Numbered from the stretch's first letter, positions 26,135 to 33,450 are shown. The stretch is 45,200 bases of DNA from Paracoccaceae bacterium (GCA_020832655.1 JAFIEF010000024.1:1-45200); one strand, 5' to 3'. Notes: generated by a model not told the origin, from the letters alone. Numbers and translations are program-made.

Positions 26135-26694
26135 GTGAACTTGTAGAAATTGCGACAGTGTTTAAGGTGATATTTGAAAAGCGGCCATTGCCACAATTAC
26201 CGCAGTATGATGACCAGCCGCCACTCGATTGGATGGCGGAGTGTGCCAAGCGCGAAAACCACGTTCTAGCCGTTATATGTGATGAGTTGCAGGCCACGGG
26301 AAAAGCGGCTGTTTTAATTTCAGGCGGGCAGCGTGTTGACTTACCTGCAAGTGATCTGCGCCAAGCACCTGCACACCACTTGGCCAGATATAGTATTTTG
26401 ATGACCGCGCCTTGGGCATTGCGGGAATATGCCAAGTATGAGCGGGCCGTGGTTTTCATTCCACAGACGGTAAAAGATCGTGCAATAAGGACTGCGACTG
26501 AGGAACTGGGGGCAGCGGCGGGGCGGGGCAGACCGGGCAAGATTGAGGCCACACAGGCAGCATACTATGCACGCTTCCCCGATGGTCACGAAGCCGCAGG
26601 GATACCACTTAAAGCCGTCCCTAGTGCGCTTGGCATGAAGGTTAGTGCGCGGACAATTTCGCGGGCCATTAACGGGATAAAGCGACAAAAATAG
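26131..26694 (+). CDS. Element protein of unknown function with possible C-terminal DNA-binding helix
   Basis: A 187-residue protein coupled to integrase by an ATGA overlap. I do not recognise the family. The N-terminal 60 residues are acidic and mixed; the last 60 contain GRGRPGKIEATQAAYYARF followed by a region ending VSARTISRAINGIKRQK, which resembles the recognition part of a helix-turn-helix and has a strongly basic end. The central part VDLPASDLRQAPAHHLARYSI may be structured. A role in regulation or excision is possible from position only. The following 103 bases hold a plausible promoter for the next gene, TTGCAA and TTAATG with 17 bases between them. Confidence 0.7.
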   Translation: MSELVEIATVFKVIFEKRPLPQLPQYDDQPPLDWMAECAKRENHVLAVICDELQATGKAAVLISGGQRVDLPASDLRQAPAHHLARYSILMTAPWALREYAKYERAVVFIPQTVKDRAIRTATEELGAAAGRGRPGKIEATQAAYYARFPDGHEAAGIPLKAVPSALGMKVSARTISRAINGIKRQK

Positions 26695-26797
26695 CGGCAA
26701 AATACATTTTCGTTTCTGCCTTTCTGTCATTTTGCAAAGGCGCGCAAGATGCTCTTAATGGGTTGCTATCACCTTGTTTCATGAAAGGCCGATAGCA

Positions 26798-27037
26798 ATG
26801 CAGACACAACCCGAACTATCCCGCGCGGCATATGAGATCACACATTCTGCGCAAACATTCCTGACAGGGCCACAGGTTCAAGCCCGTTACCAGAAATCAC
26901 ACGTCACGATCTGGCGATGGGTGCGCGATCCGGCCCTTGCTTTTCCGCAACCTATCCAGATTAACCGCCTGAATTATTGGCGCTTGTCCGATCTGGAAGC
27001 GTGGGAAGCCGCGCAGGCCGAGAAAACCGCAGCATAA
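26798..27037 (+). CDS. AlpA-like helix-turn-helix regulator
   Basis: A 79-residue DNA-binding protein. FLTGPQVQARYQKSHVTIWRWVRD is a MerR/excisionase-type helix-turn-helix, followed by FPQPIQINRLNYWRLSDLEAWE, the wing and second helix seen in AlpA family proteins. These regulators switch on integrase and excision in P4-like elements and many phage satellites. The ATG at 26798 is preferred to a TTG at 26774 because GAAAGG is placed 9 bases before it. A terminator directly after the stop makes it a separate short transcript. Confidence 0.85.
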   Translation: MQTQPELSRAAYEITHSAQTFLTGPQVQARYQKSHVTIWRWVRDPALAFPQPIQINRLNYWRLSDLEAWEAAQAEKTAA

Positions 27038-27042
27038 AGAAA

Positions 27043-27071
27043 CCCGCCCGCAGGCAGCGCGGACGGGCTTT
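27043..27071 (+). terminator. Rho-independent terminator after the AlpA-like gene
   Basis: CCCGCCCGC (27043-27051) pairs with GCGGACGGG (27059-27067) with one mismatch and a 7-base loop; CTTTTG follows. It begins 5 bases after the stop codon and separates the regulator from the replication genes. Confidence 0.8.
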
Positions 27072-27148
27072 TGTATTCATCGAGCGGGCAACTTGATGAC
27101 GCAAAGATAGCACGTTGCAGCGCCTTGGGCAAATTCCGAGGCTATCAG

Positions 27149-27541
27149 ATGCAGCACCAAACAAACTTCAAAACGCATGAAATGCGAATGCGGGCCGAAT
27201 GGGCGCAGGCGCTATGCTACGCAATTTCAGAATGTCACCCCGATGATGCAAAGCAGATCATAACGGTTGCGCTTGACGAGATGGCGGCAGGCTATCCGCC
27301 GATGCGTGATCCTTTCTGCAATATCCGCGATGACGCGGAATGGTGGTCAGATTGCGCGCACCCGGCGGAACTTGAATGCTATTTCTCCAGCGCCTTGAAG
27401 CGCTTGGGCAATCGCGCACTTGGGATAAAGGCACGCAAGCGCCTGTTTGTTGCCTTGTGGCAGTCATTCCCTATCGCAGATCGACAGGCTTTCTTGAGCC
27501 GCGTAGATGCGCAGGGGCAGTTTTGCAAGGGGGGCGAATAA
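27149..27541 (+). CDS. Element protein of unknown function
   Basis: A 130-residue soluble protein, helical by appearance, with several Trp and Cys residues (WWSDCAHPAELECYF). I do not recognise it. ATG at 27149 has GAGG 8 bases upstream; an in-frame extension back to 27071 would run into the preceding terminator and was rejected. Its TAA overlaps the ATG of the Spo11-like gene by one base (TAATG), so the two proteins are likely made in fixed proportion and may act together. Confidence 0.65.
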   Translation: MQHQTNFKTHEMRMRAEWAQALCYAISECHPDDAKQIITVALDEMAAGYPPMRDPFCNIRDDAEWWSDCAHPAELECYFSSALKRLGNRALGIKARKRLFVALWQSFPIADRQAFLSRVDAQGQFCKGGE

Positions 27542-28410
27542 TGGTTTATCAGGCCAGCCCTATAAAACGAAACCGCGCCACAAAAGCCGAAATGGAGACG
27601 CGCGCGCAATTCCTGATCGAGTATGCGCGGGATCAAAGCCCTGTCACTGTCCGGCAGCTTTTCTATGCCGCAACCGTCCGAGACCTAATCGAGAAATCAG
27701 AAAGCGGATATAACAAGGTTCAAGCGCAGGTGCTGGCCTTGAGGCGCGAGGGCCGCTTGCCATATCGCTGCATTGCAGACGCCACCAGATACATGCGCAA
27801 GCCTCAGACCTATGACGGATGGCAGGCGGCGCTACAGGATACCGCGCTGCTATACCGCAAAGCCCTTTGGGCGGATACCGGCCTTGAGGTGCAGGTATGG
27901 GTTGAAAAAAGCGCATTGGCTGGCGTGATCTATCCCGTCACTTCTGAATATGATGTGCCGCTAATGCCGACAGGGGGCTACACATCCGAGACCTTCGCTT
28001 ATGGTGCTGTTGCCGATCTTCAAGGCACTGGCCGCAAGCTGGTGGTGCATTCCCTTTACGACTTTGACCGTAGCGGCAGGGACGCCACCGAATCCTTGCG
28101 CGAAAAGGTGCACAGATTTGGCCGTGAATTGCGCGTTCAAGTCGAATTCAATGTTCTGGGCCTGACCGCAAAGCAGGTTGACGACTTGGCGCTACCTACG
28201 CGACCGCCCAAGCGCAACACCACAGCCGATAGGGCCTGGCCTTATCCCTTCGCTGCTGAATTGGACGCTATCCCGCCGGATACGCTGCGCAGCATGGTGC
28301 GCGATGCAATCGAGCGTCACTTGCCAGATGGGCAGTTGCAACACCTGAAAACAGTTGAGGAGGCCGAGCGCGATCTTCTGATGCGATTTATTGAGGAGAC
28401 ATCGGCATGA
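27541..28410 (+). CDS. Spo11/topoisomerase VI subunit A-like protein (winged helix plus TOPRIM)
   Basis: A 289-residue protein. The N-terminal part has VTVRQLFY (residues 35-42), which lines up with the catalytic R-E-[IL]-[FY]-Y region of Spo11 and TopoVI-A, making Tyr42 the candidate DNA-cleaving residue; RREGRLPYRCIADATR follows, as in that family. The second part has TOPRIM hallmarks: VEKSALAG (Glu122) and SLYDFDRSGRDA (Asp174, Asp176), matching the metal-binding E and DxD. It is shorter than full TopoVI-A (about 360-390 residues) and no B subunit (GHKL ATPase) is encoded nearby. It lies directly before the helicase gene with an ATGA overlap, suggesting a role in replication or resolution of element DNA. 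Identification is by motif only. Confidence 0.7.
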   Translation: MVYQASPIKRNRATKAEMETRAQFLIEYARDQSPVTVRQLFYAATVRDLIEKSESGYNKVQAQVLALRREGRLPYRCIADATRYMRKPQTYDGWQAALQDTALLYRKALWADTGLEVQVWVEKSALAGVIYPVTSEYDVPLMPTGGYTSETFAYGAVADLQGTGRKLVVHSLYDFDRSGRDATESLREKVHRFGRELRVQVEFNVLGLTAKQVDDLALPTRPPKRNTTADRAWPYPFAAELDAIPPDTLRSMVRDAIERHLPDGQLQHLKTVEEAERDLLMRFIEETSA

Positions 28411-29540
28411 ATGCACATGACCCTTTTGACAGCCTGCCACCCTTGACACCCGATGACGCATATCAAGAGGAATTCAGCGCACCGCAAAGGTCATCGGTTT
28501 TCTTTGCCGCGTCCGATCTTGAAGGCCAGCCGATACCCGCGCGGCAATGGCTTGTTGATGGCCTTATTCCTTCTGGCACCGTCACACTTTTGGGCGGGGA
28601 TGGTGGCACAGGCAAAAGCCTGCTGGCCTTGCAGCTTGCCGCTTCCACAGCATTGGCGCGCGCATGGCTTGGATTGCCCACGGCATCGGGCAGGGCGATG
28701 TATATCAGCGCCGAGGATGACCGCGACGAACTGCATAGGCGCATTGCCGATATATGCCGCGCAGAGGGCGCTACACCCGCCGACCTTGACCGCCTGACCC
28801 TTCGCAGCCTTGCGGGCGAGGACGCGCTACTAGCTACGCAGAACGGGCGCGCAGGCGCATTGCAGGCATCGGCGCTATACCGTGAACTTGACGCCAAGCT
28901 ACGCGAGGATGCGCCCGCGCTGGTGGTGCTGGATACCCTGGCCGATCTTTTCCCCGGCAATGAAAATGACAGAACGCAGGCGCGGCAATTCATCGGCATG
29001 TTGCGGGGCTTGGCGATCAAGCATGAATGCGCAGTCGTGATGCTGGCGCACCCGTCTTTGTCCGGTCTGAATAGTGGCAGCGGAACAAGCGGTTCAACGG
29101 GCTGGAACAATTCAGTGCGAAGCCGCCTGTATTTGGAGCGCGTCAAAGATGAAGGATATGAAGCCGACCCGGATGCACGCATTCTGCGCACCATGAAAGC
29201 AAACTATGGCCGCACAGGGGGCGAAATATCCCTCAAGTGGCGGGAAGGTGTTTTCGTGGCAGATGCACCAGTCACAGGGCTGGACAGGATGGCCGCAACC
29301 GCCAAAGCCGAGCGCGTCTTTCTCAAGCTGATGCGCACGTTCACCGATGAAGGCCGCACCGTAAACCATGCAGGCGGGGCAACCTATGCGCCCACAGTCT
29401 TTGCAAAACACCCCGATGCAGAGAAATGCACAAAACAGGCATTGCGCGGCGCTATGGATAAGCTGCTATCCGATGGGAAAATAGGCATTGAAAAGCAAGG
29501 TTCACCGTCAAAGCAACGTCAATTTCTGGTGCTGAAATGA
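28407..29540 (+). CDS. RepA-type replicative helicase (RecA-fold AAA_25 ATPase)
   Basis: A 377-residue ATPase. Walker A is GGDGGTGKS (residues 63-71), the Walker B strand is ALVVLDT (171-177, Asp176), and VVMLAHPS holds the sensor His215; ISAEDDRDELHRRI is typical of the RepA/RSF1010-like hexameric helicase group. After residue 260 comes a C-terminal region that resembles the winged-helix tail seen in such proteins (ALRGAMDKLLSDGKIGIEKQG). It should unwind DNA during element replication. The ATGA overlap with the Spo11-like gene upstream and with the iteron-like region at its end places it at the heart of a replication module. Confidence 0.85.
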   Translation: MNAHDPFDSLPPLTPDDAYQEEFSAPQRSSVFFAASDLEGQPIPARQWLVDGLIPSGTVTLLGGDGGTGKSLLALQLAASTALARAWLGLPTASGRAMYISAEDDRDELHRRIADICRAEGATPADLDRLTLRSLAGEDALLATQNGRAGALQASALYRELDAKLREDAPALVVLDTLADLFPGNENDRTQARQFIGMLRGLAIKHECAVVMLAHPSLSGLNSGSGTSGSTGWNNSVRSRLYLERVKDEGYEADPDARILRTMKANYGRTGGEISLKWREGVFVADAPVTGLDRMAATAKAERVFLKLMRTFTDEGRTVNHAGGATYAPTVFAKHPDAEKCTKQALRGAMDKLLSDGKIGIEKQGSPSKQRQFLVLK

Positions 29541-29854
29541 CCTTCCAAAGTCCCTTCCAACCCCTTTCGAAAGTGGGTTCCAAAGTCCCTTCCAACCCCC
29601 TGCCATACCCCCTTCCAACCCCTGTGCTCTATTATCCCCATACCCCTATGCGCTGCGCACCCCCTTGGAAGGGAGCGCGCGCAATGGATTGCAGGCCAGA
29701 TGACGCTTGCACGGCGATTATATCAGGCCAGCCCGTTAAACAGTTTCAGGCTTTCGGATGGTGGTTTTTGTCGGCGTTATATCCAGCCGCGAAAATCGAC
29801 CCTTTGACCGTGGTTTTCTGCGCAGATCGAGAGAAACGGCGGTTCGGTTCCTGA
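29537..29854 (+). CDS. Doubtful open frame covering the repeat region
   Basis: A 105-codon frame whose ATG overlaps the helicase stop. The first 40 residues are Pro- and Ser-rich simply because they translate the iteron-like repeats, and the rest has no recognisable domain. The amino acid make-up is unlike its neighbours. It may be a translated accident of an origin region rather than a gene; it is listed because the ATGA overlap is the same kind used by the real genes before it. Confidence 0.2.
   Translation: MTFQSPFQPLSKVGSKVPSNPLPYPLPTPVLYYPHTPMRCAPPWKGARAMDCRPDDACTAIISGQPVKQFQAFGWWFLSALYPAAKIDPLTVVFCADREKRRFGS
29543..29622 (+). repeat. Iteron-like direct repeats, candidate replication origin
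   Basis: A 22-base sequence beginning TTCCAAAG and ending CAACCCC is perfectly repeated at 29543-29564 and 29578-29599. Its core CCCTTCCAACCCC recurs a third time at 29610-29622, and the inverted form TTGGAAGGG lies at 29665-29673. The array sits immediately after the helicase gene and is followed by about 280 bases with no convincing gene, including an AT-rich stretch near 29866-29890. Repeats beside a RepA-like gene are the classic arrangement of an iteron origin. Function is inferred from this arrangement. Confidence 0.6.
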
Positions 29855-29952
29855 TGTGGCAACCGATTTAACAAAATGAAATAAAGAATACAGGCGCTTA
29901 TCCTGTTATCCTTAGCCATACTGCCCTAAAACCTGCCCTTATTTGGTTCAAC

Positions 29953-30339
29953 ATGCCCAAAGCAAGCCCAAACCTATCCAAGCCAAAGCCGCAAGGTGCA
30001 ACCCGTATGGGGACGCAAGGCACGATCCTGCAAGGTGTGGACATGCGCACACATGGGGGGCGGCGGTTCAAGGAACTATGCGCCGATCTGGTGGGCCACC
30101 TATGCGACAGCCCGACAGCGCCACAGTTGGCAATCATCCGGCGCGCGGCGGCGCTGGCAGTCTGGTGCGAACAGGCCGAGGCCGAACAGGCGCAAGGCGG
30201 GGATTTTGACGTTGCCAGCTACACCACGGCGGCAAACACAATGCGGCGCTTGCTTTCCGATCTGGGGCTTGAACGCAAAGCGCGTGACGTGACACCCGAT
30301 CTGCAATCCTACATCCGGGGGCGCGCGGCCAATGGTTGA
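29953..30339 (+). CDS. Terminase-small-subunit-like protein (tentative)
   Basis: A 128-residue protein with a Pro/Lys-rich start (MPKASPNLSKPKPQG), a helical middle and a conserved-looking end MRRLLSDLGLERKARDVTPDLQSYIRG. Proteins of this look often precede the terminase large subunit in alphaproteobacterial phages; I infer a small terminase or packaging adaptor from that position, not from a proven DNA-binding motif. It ends inside the start of the next gene (8-base overlap). No good ribosome-binding site is visible before the ATG at 29953; an internal ATG at codon 19 is an alternative start. Confidence 0.55.
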   Translation: MPKASPNLSKPKPQGATRMGTQGTILQGVDMRTHGGRRFKELCADLVGHLCDSPTAPQLAIIRRAAALAVWCEQAEAEQAQGGDFDVASYTTAANTMRRLLSDLGLERKARDVTPDLQSYIRGRAANG

Positions 30340-30634
30340 TTGCATCGCGCCACCACAAGCCCGGATCACGGTTGCGCCTGCTGGTCATCATCTCGCCTTG
30401 ACGATTGCCAGCGTCCGGCCAGCCATATGCACCTTGTCGCCTTCTCAGGCTCAGGCATTGGCGCGCGATCTGCTGGACGTTGCAGGCGGATCACCGGGCG
30501 ATCTTGTGACACTTCGCGGGATGACCTTGCACCTATGGCGTAGCGGGATCGAGACAGGCCGCGTGACCCTGACCACAGGCGCGGCGCTTGCCCTGCTGGC
30601 CGATCTTGCAACGGCGATCAGGGGGGCGGCATGA
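30332..30634 (+). CDS. Element protein of unknown function
   Basis: A 100-residue protein between the small terminase-like gene and the terminase gene, overlapping both (8 and 4 bases). Sequence such as APAGHHLALTIASVRPAICTLSPSQAQALARDLLDVA followed by a beta-rich middle looks like a compact alpha/beta fold, but I do not recognise it. Tight packing with the terminase gene suggests a role in packaging or its control. Confidence 0.6.
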   Translation: MVDCIAPPQARITVAPAGHHLALTIASVRPAICTLSPSQAQALARDLLDVAGGSPGDLVTLRGMTLHLWRSGIETGRVTLTTGAALALLADLATAIRGAA

Positions 30635-32016
30635 TCGACATACGCCAAGCCATGACAGACCCGGCATTGTTCGGGCCGATCTTCGGGGGCGATACCTTCA
30701 CAAGCTGGCGGGCCTTGCTTTCGGGCTTCACCGGGCTGGAACTGGACGCCACCGAACTGGACACGTTCAAAGCACTGACAGGACGCCAGAGCGCACCACA
30801 GGGGGCCTTTGCAGAACTTTGGCTAGCCATAGGGCGGCGGGGCGGCAAGAGCCATGCAGCGGCGTTTCTGGCCGTGTATCTGGGCTGTTTCTTTGACTAC
30901 AGCGACAGGCTTGCACCGGGCGAGGTTGCCACCGTGATGGTCATCGCGGCGGATCGAAAGCAAGCGCGCGCGGCAATGCGTTATGCGTCCGGGCTGGTGA
31001 ATTCTAACCCGATGTTGCGGCGCATGGTGCAGCGCGAGAATTCGGAACAGATCGAACTGACTAACCGTTGCGTCATCGAGATCACCACGGCGTCACATCG
31101 CAGCGTCCGGGGCTATACGCTGGCCGCGTGTATCTGCGATGAAATCGCCTTCTGGACAGTTGACGGGGCATCGCCTGACAAGGAAATCATCGCGGCGATC
31201 CGGCCAGCTTTGGCGACCTTGGGGGGCAAGCTGATTGCGTTATCCAGCCCATACGCCAAGCGGGGCGTTTTGTGGAATACGTTCAAGCGCGCTTATGCGG
31301 ATGACGGGGAAAGCCGCGTTCTGGTGGCGCGTGCACCTTCGCGGATGATGAACCCGACATTGCCGCAACGTGTCATTGATGACGCCATGCGCGACGATCC
31401 AGAGGCGGCGCGGGCCGAGTATCTGGCAGAGTTTCGCAGCGACATATCCAGCTTTGTTGACCCTGAATTGATAGCCGATTGCACCCGTCCGAAGCCGCGC
31501 GAATTGCCGCGTGTTGCGGGCGTTCAATACCTGGCCTTTGTGGATCCTGCTGGTGGTGGTGCTGATGAATTCACATTGGCAATCGGCCACCGGGAAGGTG
31601 ACGCGGCTGTTATTGATTTGGTGCAGGGGCGCAAGGGATCACCCGCCGGGATCGTTGCAGAATATGTGGACGTATTGAGCCGCTACGGTATCAAGCGCGT
31701 GATGGGCGACCGATACGCGGGCCGATGGCCGGGGGATGAATTCCGCAAGCATGGCATCGCCTATGACGTGTCGGAACTGGACCGCAGCGCGCTTTATCTT
31801 GAAACGCTGGCGGCGCTGAATTCGGGGCGTGTTGAATTGCCACCTTGCGAGATCGTGGCGAGGCAGTTTGCGGGGCTGGAACGGCGCACCAGTCGCAGCG
31901 GCAAAGACCAGATCGACCATGCACCCGGCGGGCATGATGACCGTGCAAACGCTGTTGCGGGCGTTGTGGCGATGGCATCGAAAAAGAGCGGCTATGATCT
32001 GACTGGCGCGCTTTAA
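30631..32016 (+). CDS. terL: Phage terminase large subunit
   Basis: A 461-residue DNA-packaging motor. The ATPase domain has Walker A GRRGGKS (residues 68-74) and Walker B ACICDE (166-171) followed by the LIALSSPYAKRG coupling motif (201-212). The nuclease domain has the expected acidic residues: Asp305 (AFVDPAGGG), Asp360 (MGDRYAG) and Asp436/437 (GGHDDRANA). All catalytic positions are present, so it looks functional. Length is normal. No portal, protease or capsid gene follows it, unlike in phages; the next genes are small unknowns. This is the main reason for regarding the element as a satellite that would need a helper phage's particles. Confidence 0.93.
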   Translation: MIDIRQAMTDPALFGPIFGGDTFTSWRALLSGFTGLELDATELDTFKALTGRQSAPQGAFAELWLAIGRRGGKSHAAAFLAVYLGCFFDYSDRLAPGEVATVMVIAADRKQARAAMRYASGLVNSNPMLRRMVQRENSEQIELTNRCVIEITTASHRSVRGYTLAACICDEIAFWTVDGASPDKEIIAAIRPALATLGGKLIALSSPYAKRGVLWNTFKRAYADDGESRVLVARAPSRMMNPTLPQRVIDDAMRDDPEAARAEYLAEFRSDISSFVDPELIADCTRPKPRELPRVAGVQYLAFVDPAGGGADEFTLAIGHREGDAAVIDLVQGRKGSPAGIVAEYVDVLSRYGIKRVMGDRYAGRWPGDEFRKHGIAYDVSELDRSALYLETLAALNSGRVELPPCEIVARQFAGLERRTSRSGKDQIDHAPGGHDDRANAVAGVVAMASKKSGYDLTGAL

Positions 32017-32041
32017 CCTTAGAACGAAAGGAAACTGACAC

Positions 32042-32641
32042 ATGGCAAAAATTGGCATACGAGCGGCGCTATCCAGCGACAGCCGCGACACAGTGCGGGC
32101 CGCTATCGAGGCCGCGACACAGGCCGCGCCTGATCTGGAAGCCCGCGCAAAGGCACTTGAAGCGGAAAGCCTGAACCCGGCCTTGTCGGATGCACAGGCC
32201 GCTAAGGCACGCGCTGACCACGATGCAGCGCGCTTTCAAGCCGAACGCATGGCGGCGGCCCTGACAGCCCTGCAAGAGCGCGACGCGGCCTTGGCGGCGG
32301 CAGAGTCCGAGGCGGCCCGACAAGCCCGCTACAGCGCCGCACAGGCAACGCTACAGGCCGCACTTGCCCGGCACGCGGCGGAATGGGACGCGCACGCGAT
32401 GGCACTGGCCGGGCTGGTGCTGGAAATCGAGCGGGCCAAGGCCGCCGCCGATGCGGCGAACGCTGATTTACCCGCCGATGCGCTGCGCCTGACATTGCCC
32501 GCCGCGCTGGTGGAAATCCGCACGCAAGCCCGCCGCCTTCGCACGGCGGACGGGGCGCGCGTTCTGGCCGATTGGCCGCAACATGACGGCGGCGCGGGAT
32601 GCGTGCCACTGACTGCAATCAACGGAGGTAAAGCGGCATGA
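32042..32641 (+). CDS. Alanine-rich coiled-coil protein of unknown function
   Basis: A 199-residue protein composed mostly of Ala, Arg, Glu and Asp in heptad-like order (residues about 20-140), so a long coiled coil is likely. A signal peptide or membrane segment is not visible. It starts 25 bases after the terminase stop with GAAAGGAAA upstream of the ATG. Head or scaffold-like roles are possible in principle, but nothing identifies it as such. Confidence 0.65.
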   Translation: MAKIGIRAALSSDSRDTVRAAIEAATQAAPDLEARAKALEAESLNPALSDAQAAKARADHDAARFQAERMAAALTALQERDAALAAAESEAARQARYSAAQATLQAALARHAAEWDAHAMALAGLVLEIERAKAAADAANADLPADALRLTLPAALVEIRTQARRLRTADGARVLADWPQHDGGAGCVPLTAINGGKAA

Positions 32642-32958
32642 AACATGAAGCCGACGACACAATCTTGAAGGATGGCGAAGCGCTGCGCGTGTCCGTTTAT
32701 ATGATGGACGCGGCGGCCCGACGCGAACCACACCCCGACGCCCGGCAAGTGCTGGACGATTCCAGCCCGGCAATGGCCGACGCCCGCGAGCGCACCCGCT
32801 TGTCGCTGGCATGGCGCGGCGATGCGACGGGGGCGGAAATTCAAGCCGAGGCCCGCCGCCGCTTGCAGACACGACAGGCCGACGCCGCCGCATTGGCCCG
32901 GCATGAAGCGGCGCACGATGCTTATAGCGATGCGTTGCAACGGGCTTGGCAGCGATAA
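32638..32958 (+). CDS. Element protein of unknown function
   Basis: A 106-residue protein translated from an ATGA overlap with the coiled-coil gene; GGAGG lies upstream. It is rich in Ala, Asp and Arg with regular spacing (ARRRLQTRQADAAALARHEAAHDAY), again suggesting helices. I do not recognise it. A hairpin follows the stop codon. Confidence 0.6.
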   Translation: MKHEADDTILKDGEALRVSVYMMDAAARREPHPDARQVLDDSSPAMADARERTRLSLAWRGDATGAEIQAEARRRLQTRQADAAALARHEAAHDAYSDALQRAWQR

Positions 32959-32964
32959 GAGGTT

Positions 32965-32992
32965 GCCACGGGCTTTCCTTTCGGCCCGTGGC
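32965..32992 (+). terminator. Hairpin after the 106-residue gene
   Basis: GCCACGGGC (32965-32973) and GCCCGTGGC (32984-32992) form a perfect 9-base stem with a 10-base loop, 6 bases after the stop codon. No T-run follows, so it may stabilise the transcript end or work together with the true terminator next to it. Confidence 0.5.
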
Positions 32993-32995
32993 ATA

Positions 32996-33032
32996 GGCGG
33001 CGCGATTCTTGCACCCCGCGCCGCCGCTTTTT
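32996..33032 (+). terminator. Rho-independent terminator
   Basis: GGCGGCGCG (32996-33004) pairs perfectly with CGCGCCGCC (33017-33025); a 12-base loop separates them and GCTTTTT follows. It ends the long packaging transcript. Confidence 0.8.
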
Positions 33033-33048
33033 CAGGTGAGAAACCCGG

Positions 33049-33234
33049 ATGCAGAACCCGGAACTAGCCTTGTGGCGCACAGTGCTGGCCTTGGCCTTGC
33101 GCGATGATGACGCGGCGCGATGGATCAGGACACAGGACGCGGCCACCGTTTGCGCGCTGGCAGGTGTAGAGCGTGACGCGGTTGCACGGGCCTTGCGGGC
33201 TGGATTGCCACGATTCGGCAAGCGCGCGGCGTGA
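33049..33234 (+). CDS. Small element protein, possible helix-turn-helix
   Basis: A 61-residue protein with AGGTGAG 8-9 bases before the ATG. The middle DAATVCALAGVERDAVARALRAGL has the spacing of a helix-turn-helix, similar to short DNA-binding proteins of phages, but the match is weak. It is the last gene before the right attachment site and lies after a terminator, so it would need its own promoter or read-through. Confidence 0.5.
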   Translation: MQNPELALWRTVLALALRDDDAARWIRTQDAATVCALAGVERDAVARALRAGLPRFGKRAA

Positions 33235-33248
33235 TTTTAGACATTTTT

Positions 33249-33260
33249 CTAAGGGCAGAT
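33249..33260 (+). repeat. Terminal 12-base repeat, right copy (possible integrase arm site)
   Basis: CTAAGGGCAGAT matches 24748-24759. Nearby AAGGGCAG (33262-33269) and the inverted TGCCCTTG (33281-33288) add further partial copies, as expected for arm-type integrase sites near an attachment core. Confidence 0.4.
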
Positions 33261-33326
33261 TGAAGGGCAGTGTCGAATTATGCCCTTGTAAATTTCCCTT
33301 TATATTCAACGCATTAATGGAAAATT

Positions 33327-33343
33327 TGGAGCGGGCAGCGGGA
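33327..33343. repeat. Right attachment site (attR)
   Basis: The 17-base TGGAGCGGGCAGCGGGA shared with attL forms the 3' end, with CCA, of the intact tRNA-Gly gene. The tRNA stays functional because the element restores this end. Confidence 0.85.
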
Positions 33344-33400
33344 ATCGAACCCGCACCAAGAGCTTGGAAGGCTCGTGTGATACCATTTCACCATGCCCGC
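33327..33400 (-). tRNA. tRNA-Gly (anticodon UCC)
   Basis: A 74-base tRNA with encoded CCA. The acceptor stem GCGGGCA pairs with TGCCCGC, the anticodon stem-loop is GAGC-CTTCCAA-GCTC giving anticodon TCC, and the T arm is GCGGG-TTCGATT-CCCGC. Discriminator base is U. It is the integration target of the element to its left. Confidence 0.95.
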
Positions 33401-33450
33401 GCTGTGCCCAAGCGTTAGCCCAAGGGGCAGGGCGGGTCAAGCGGCTGCGC

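Larger units (their letters stand above)
24617..33343. mobile_element. 8.7-kb integrated element, candidate phage satellite, in tRNA-Gly(UCC)
   Basis: The element is bounded by 17-base direct repeats derived from the tRNA-Gly 3' end. All genes lie on the plus strand, many with ATGA or similar overlaps. Content in order: tyrosine integrase, unknown 187-residue protein, AlpA-like regulator, unknown 130-residue protein, Spo11/TopoVI-A-like protein, RepA-type helicase, iteron-like repeats, small terminase-like protein, unknown, terminase large subunit, two or three small unknowns. Integration, replication and packaging functions are present while capsid, portal, tail, lysis and conjugation genes are absent. 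This fits a phage satellite better than a prophage, though a decayed prophage cannot be excluded. The open frames are intact, which argues against decay. Confidence 0.8.

Noticed and set aside
29543-29673. CRISPR array
   Set aside because: Repeats are few, share partial cores, are spaced unevenly, and no cas genes are near.
29537-29854. 105-codon frame as a firm gene
   Set aside because: Its first part simply translates the iteron-like repeats and the rest has no recognisable content; kept only as a low-confidence feature.
33427-33440. Insertion sequence or transposase remnant next to the tRNA
   Set aside because: No transposase-like frame, terminal inverted repeat or target duplication is visible; the only junctions are explained by the integrase element.
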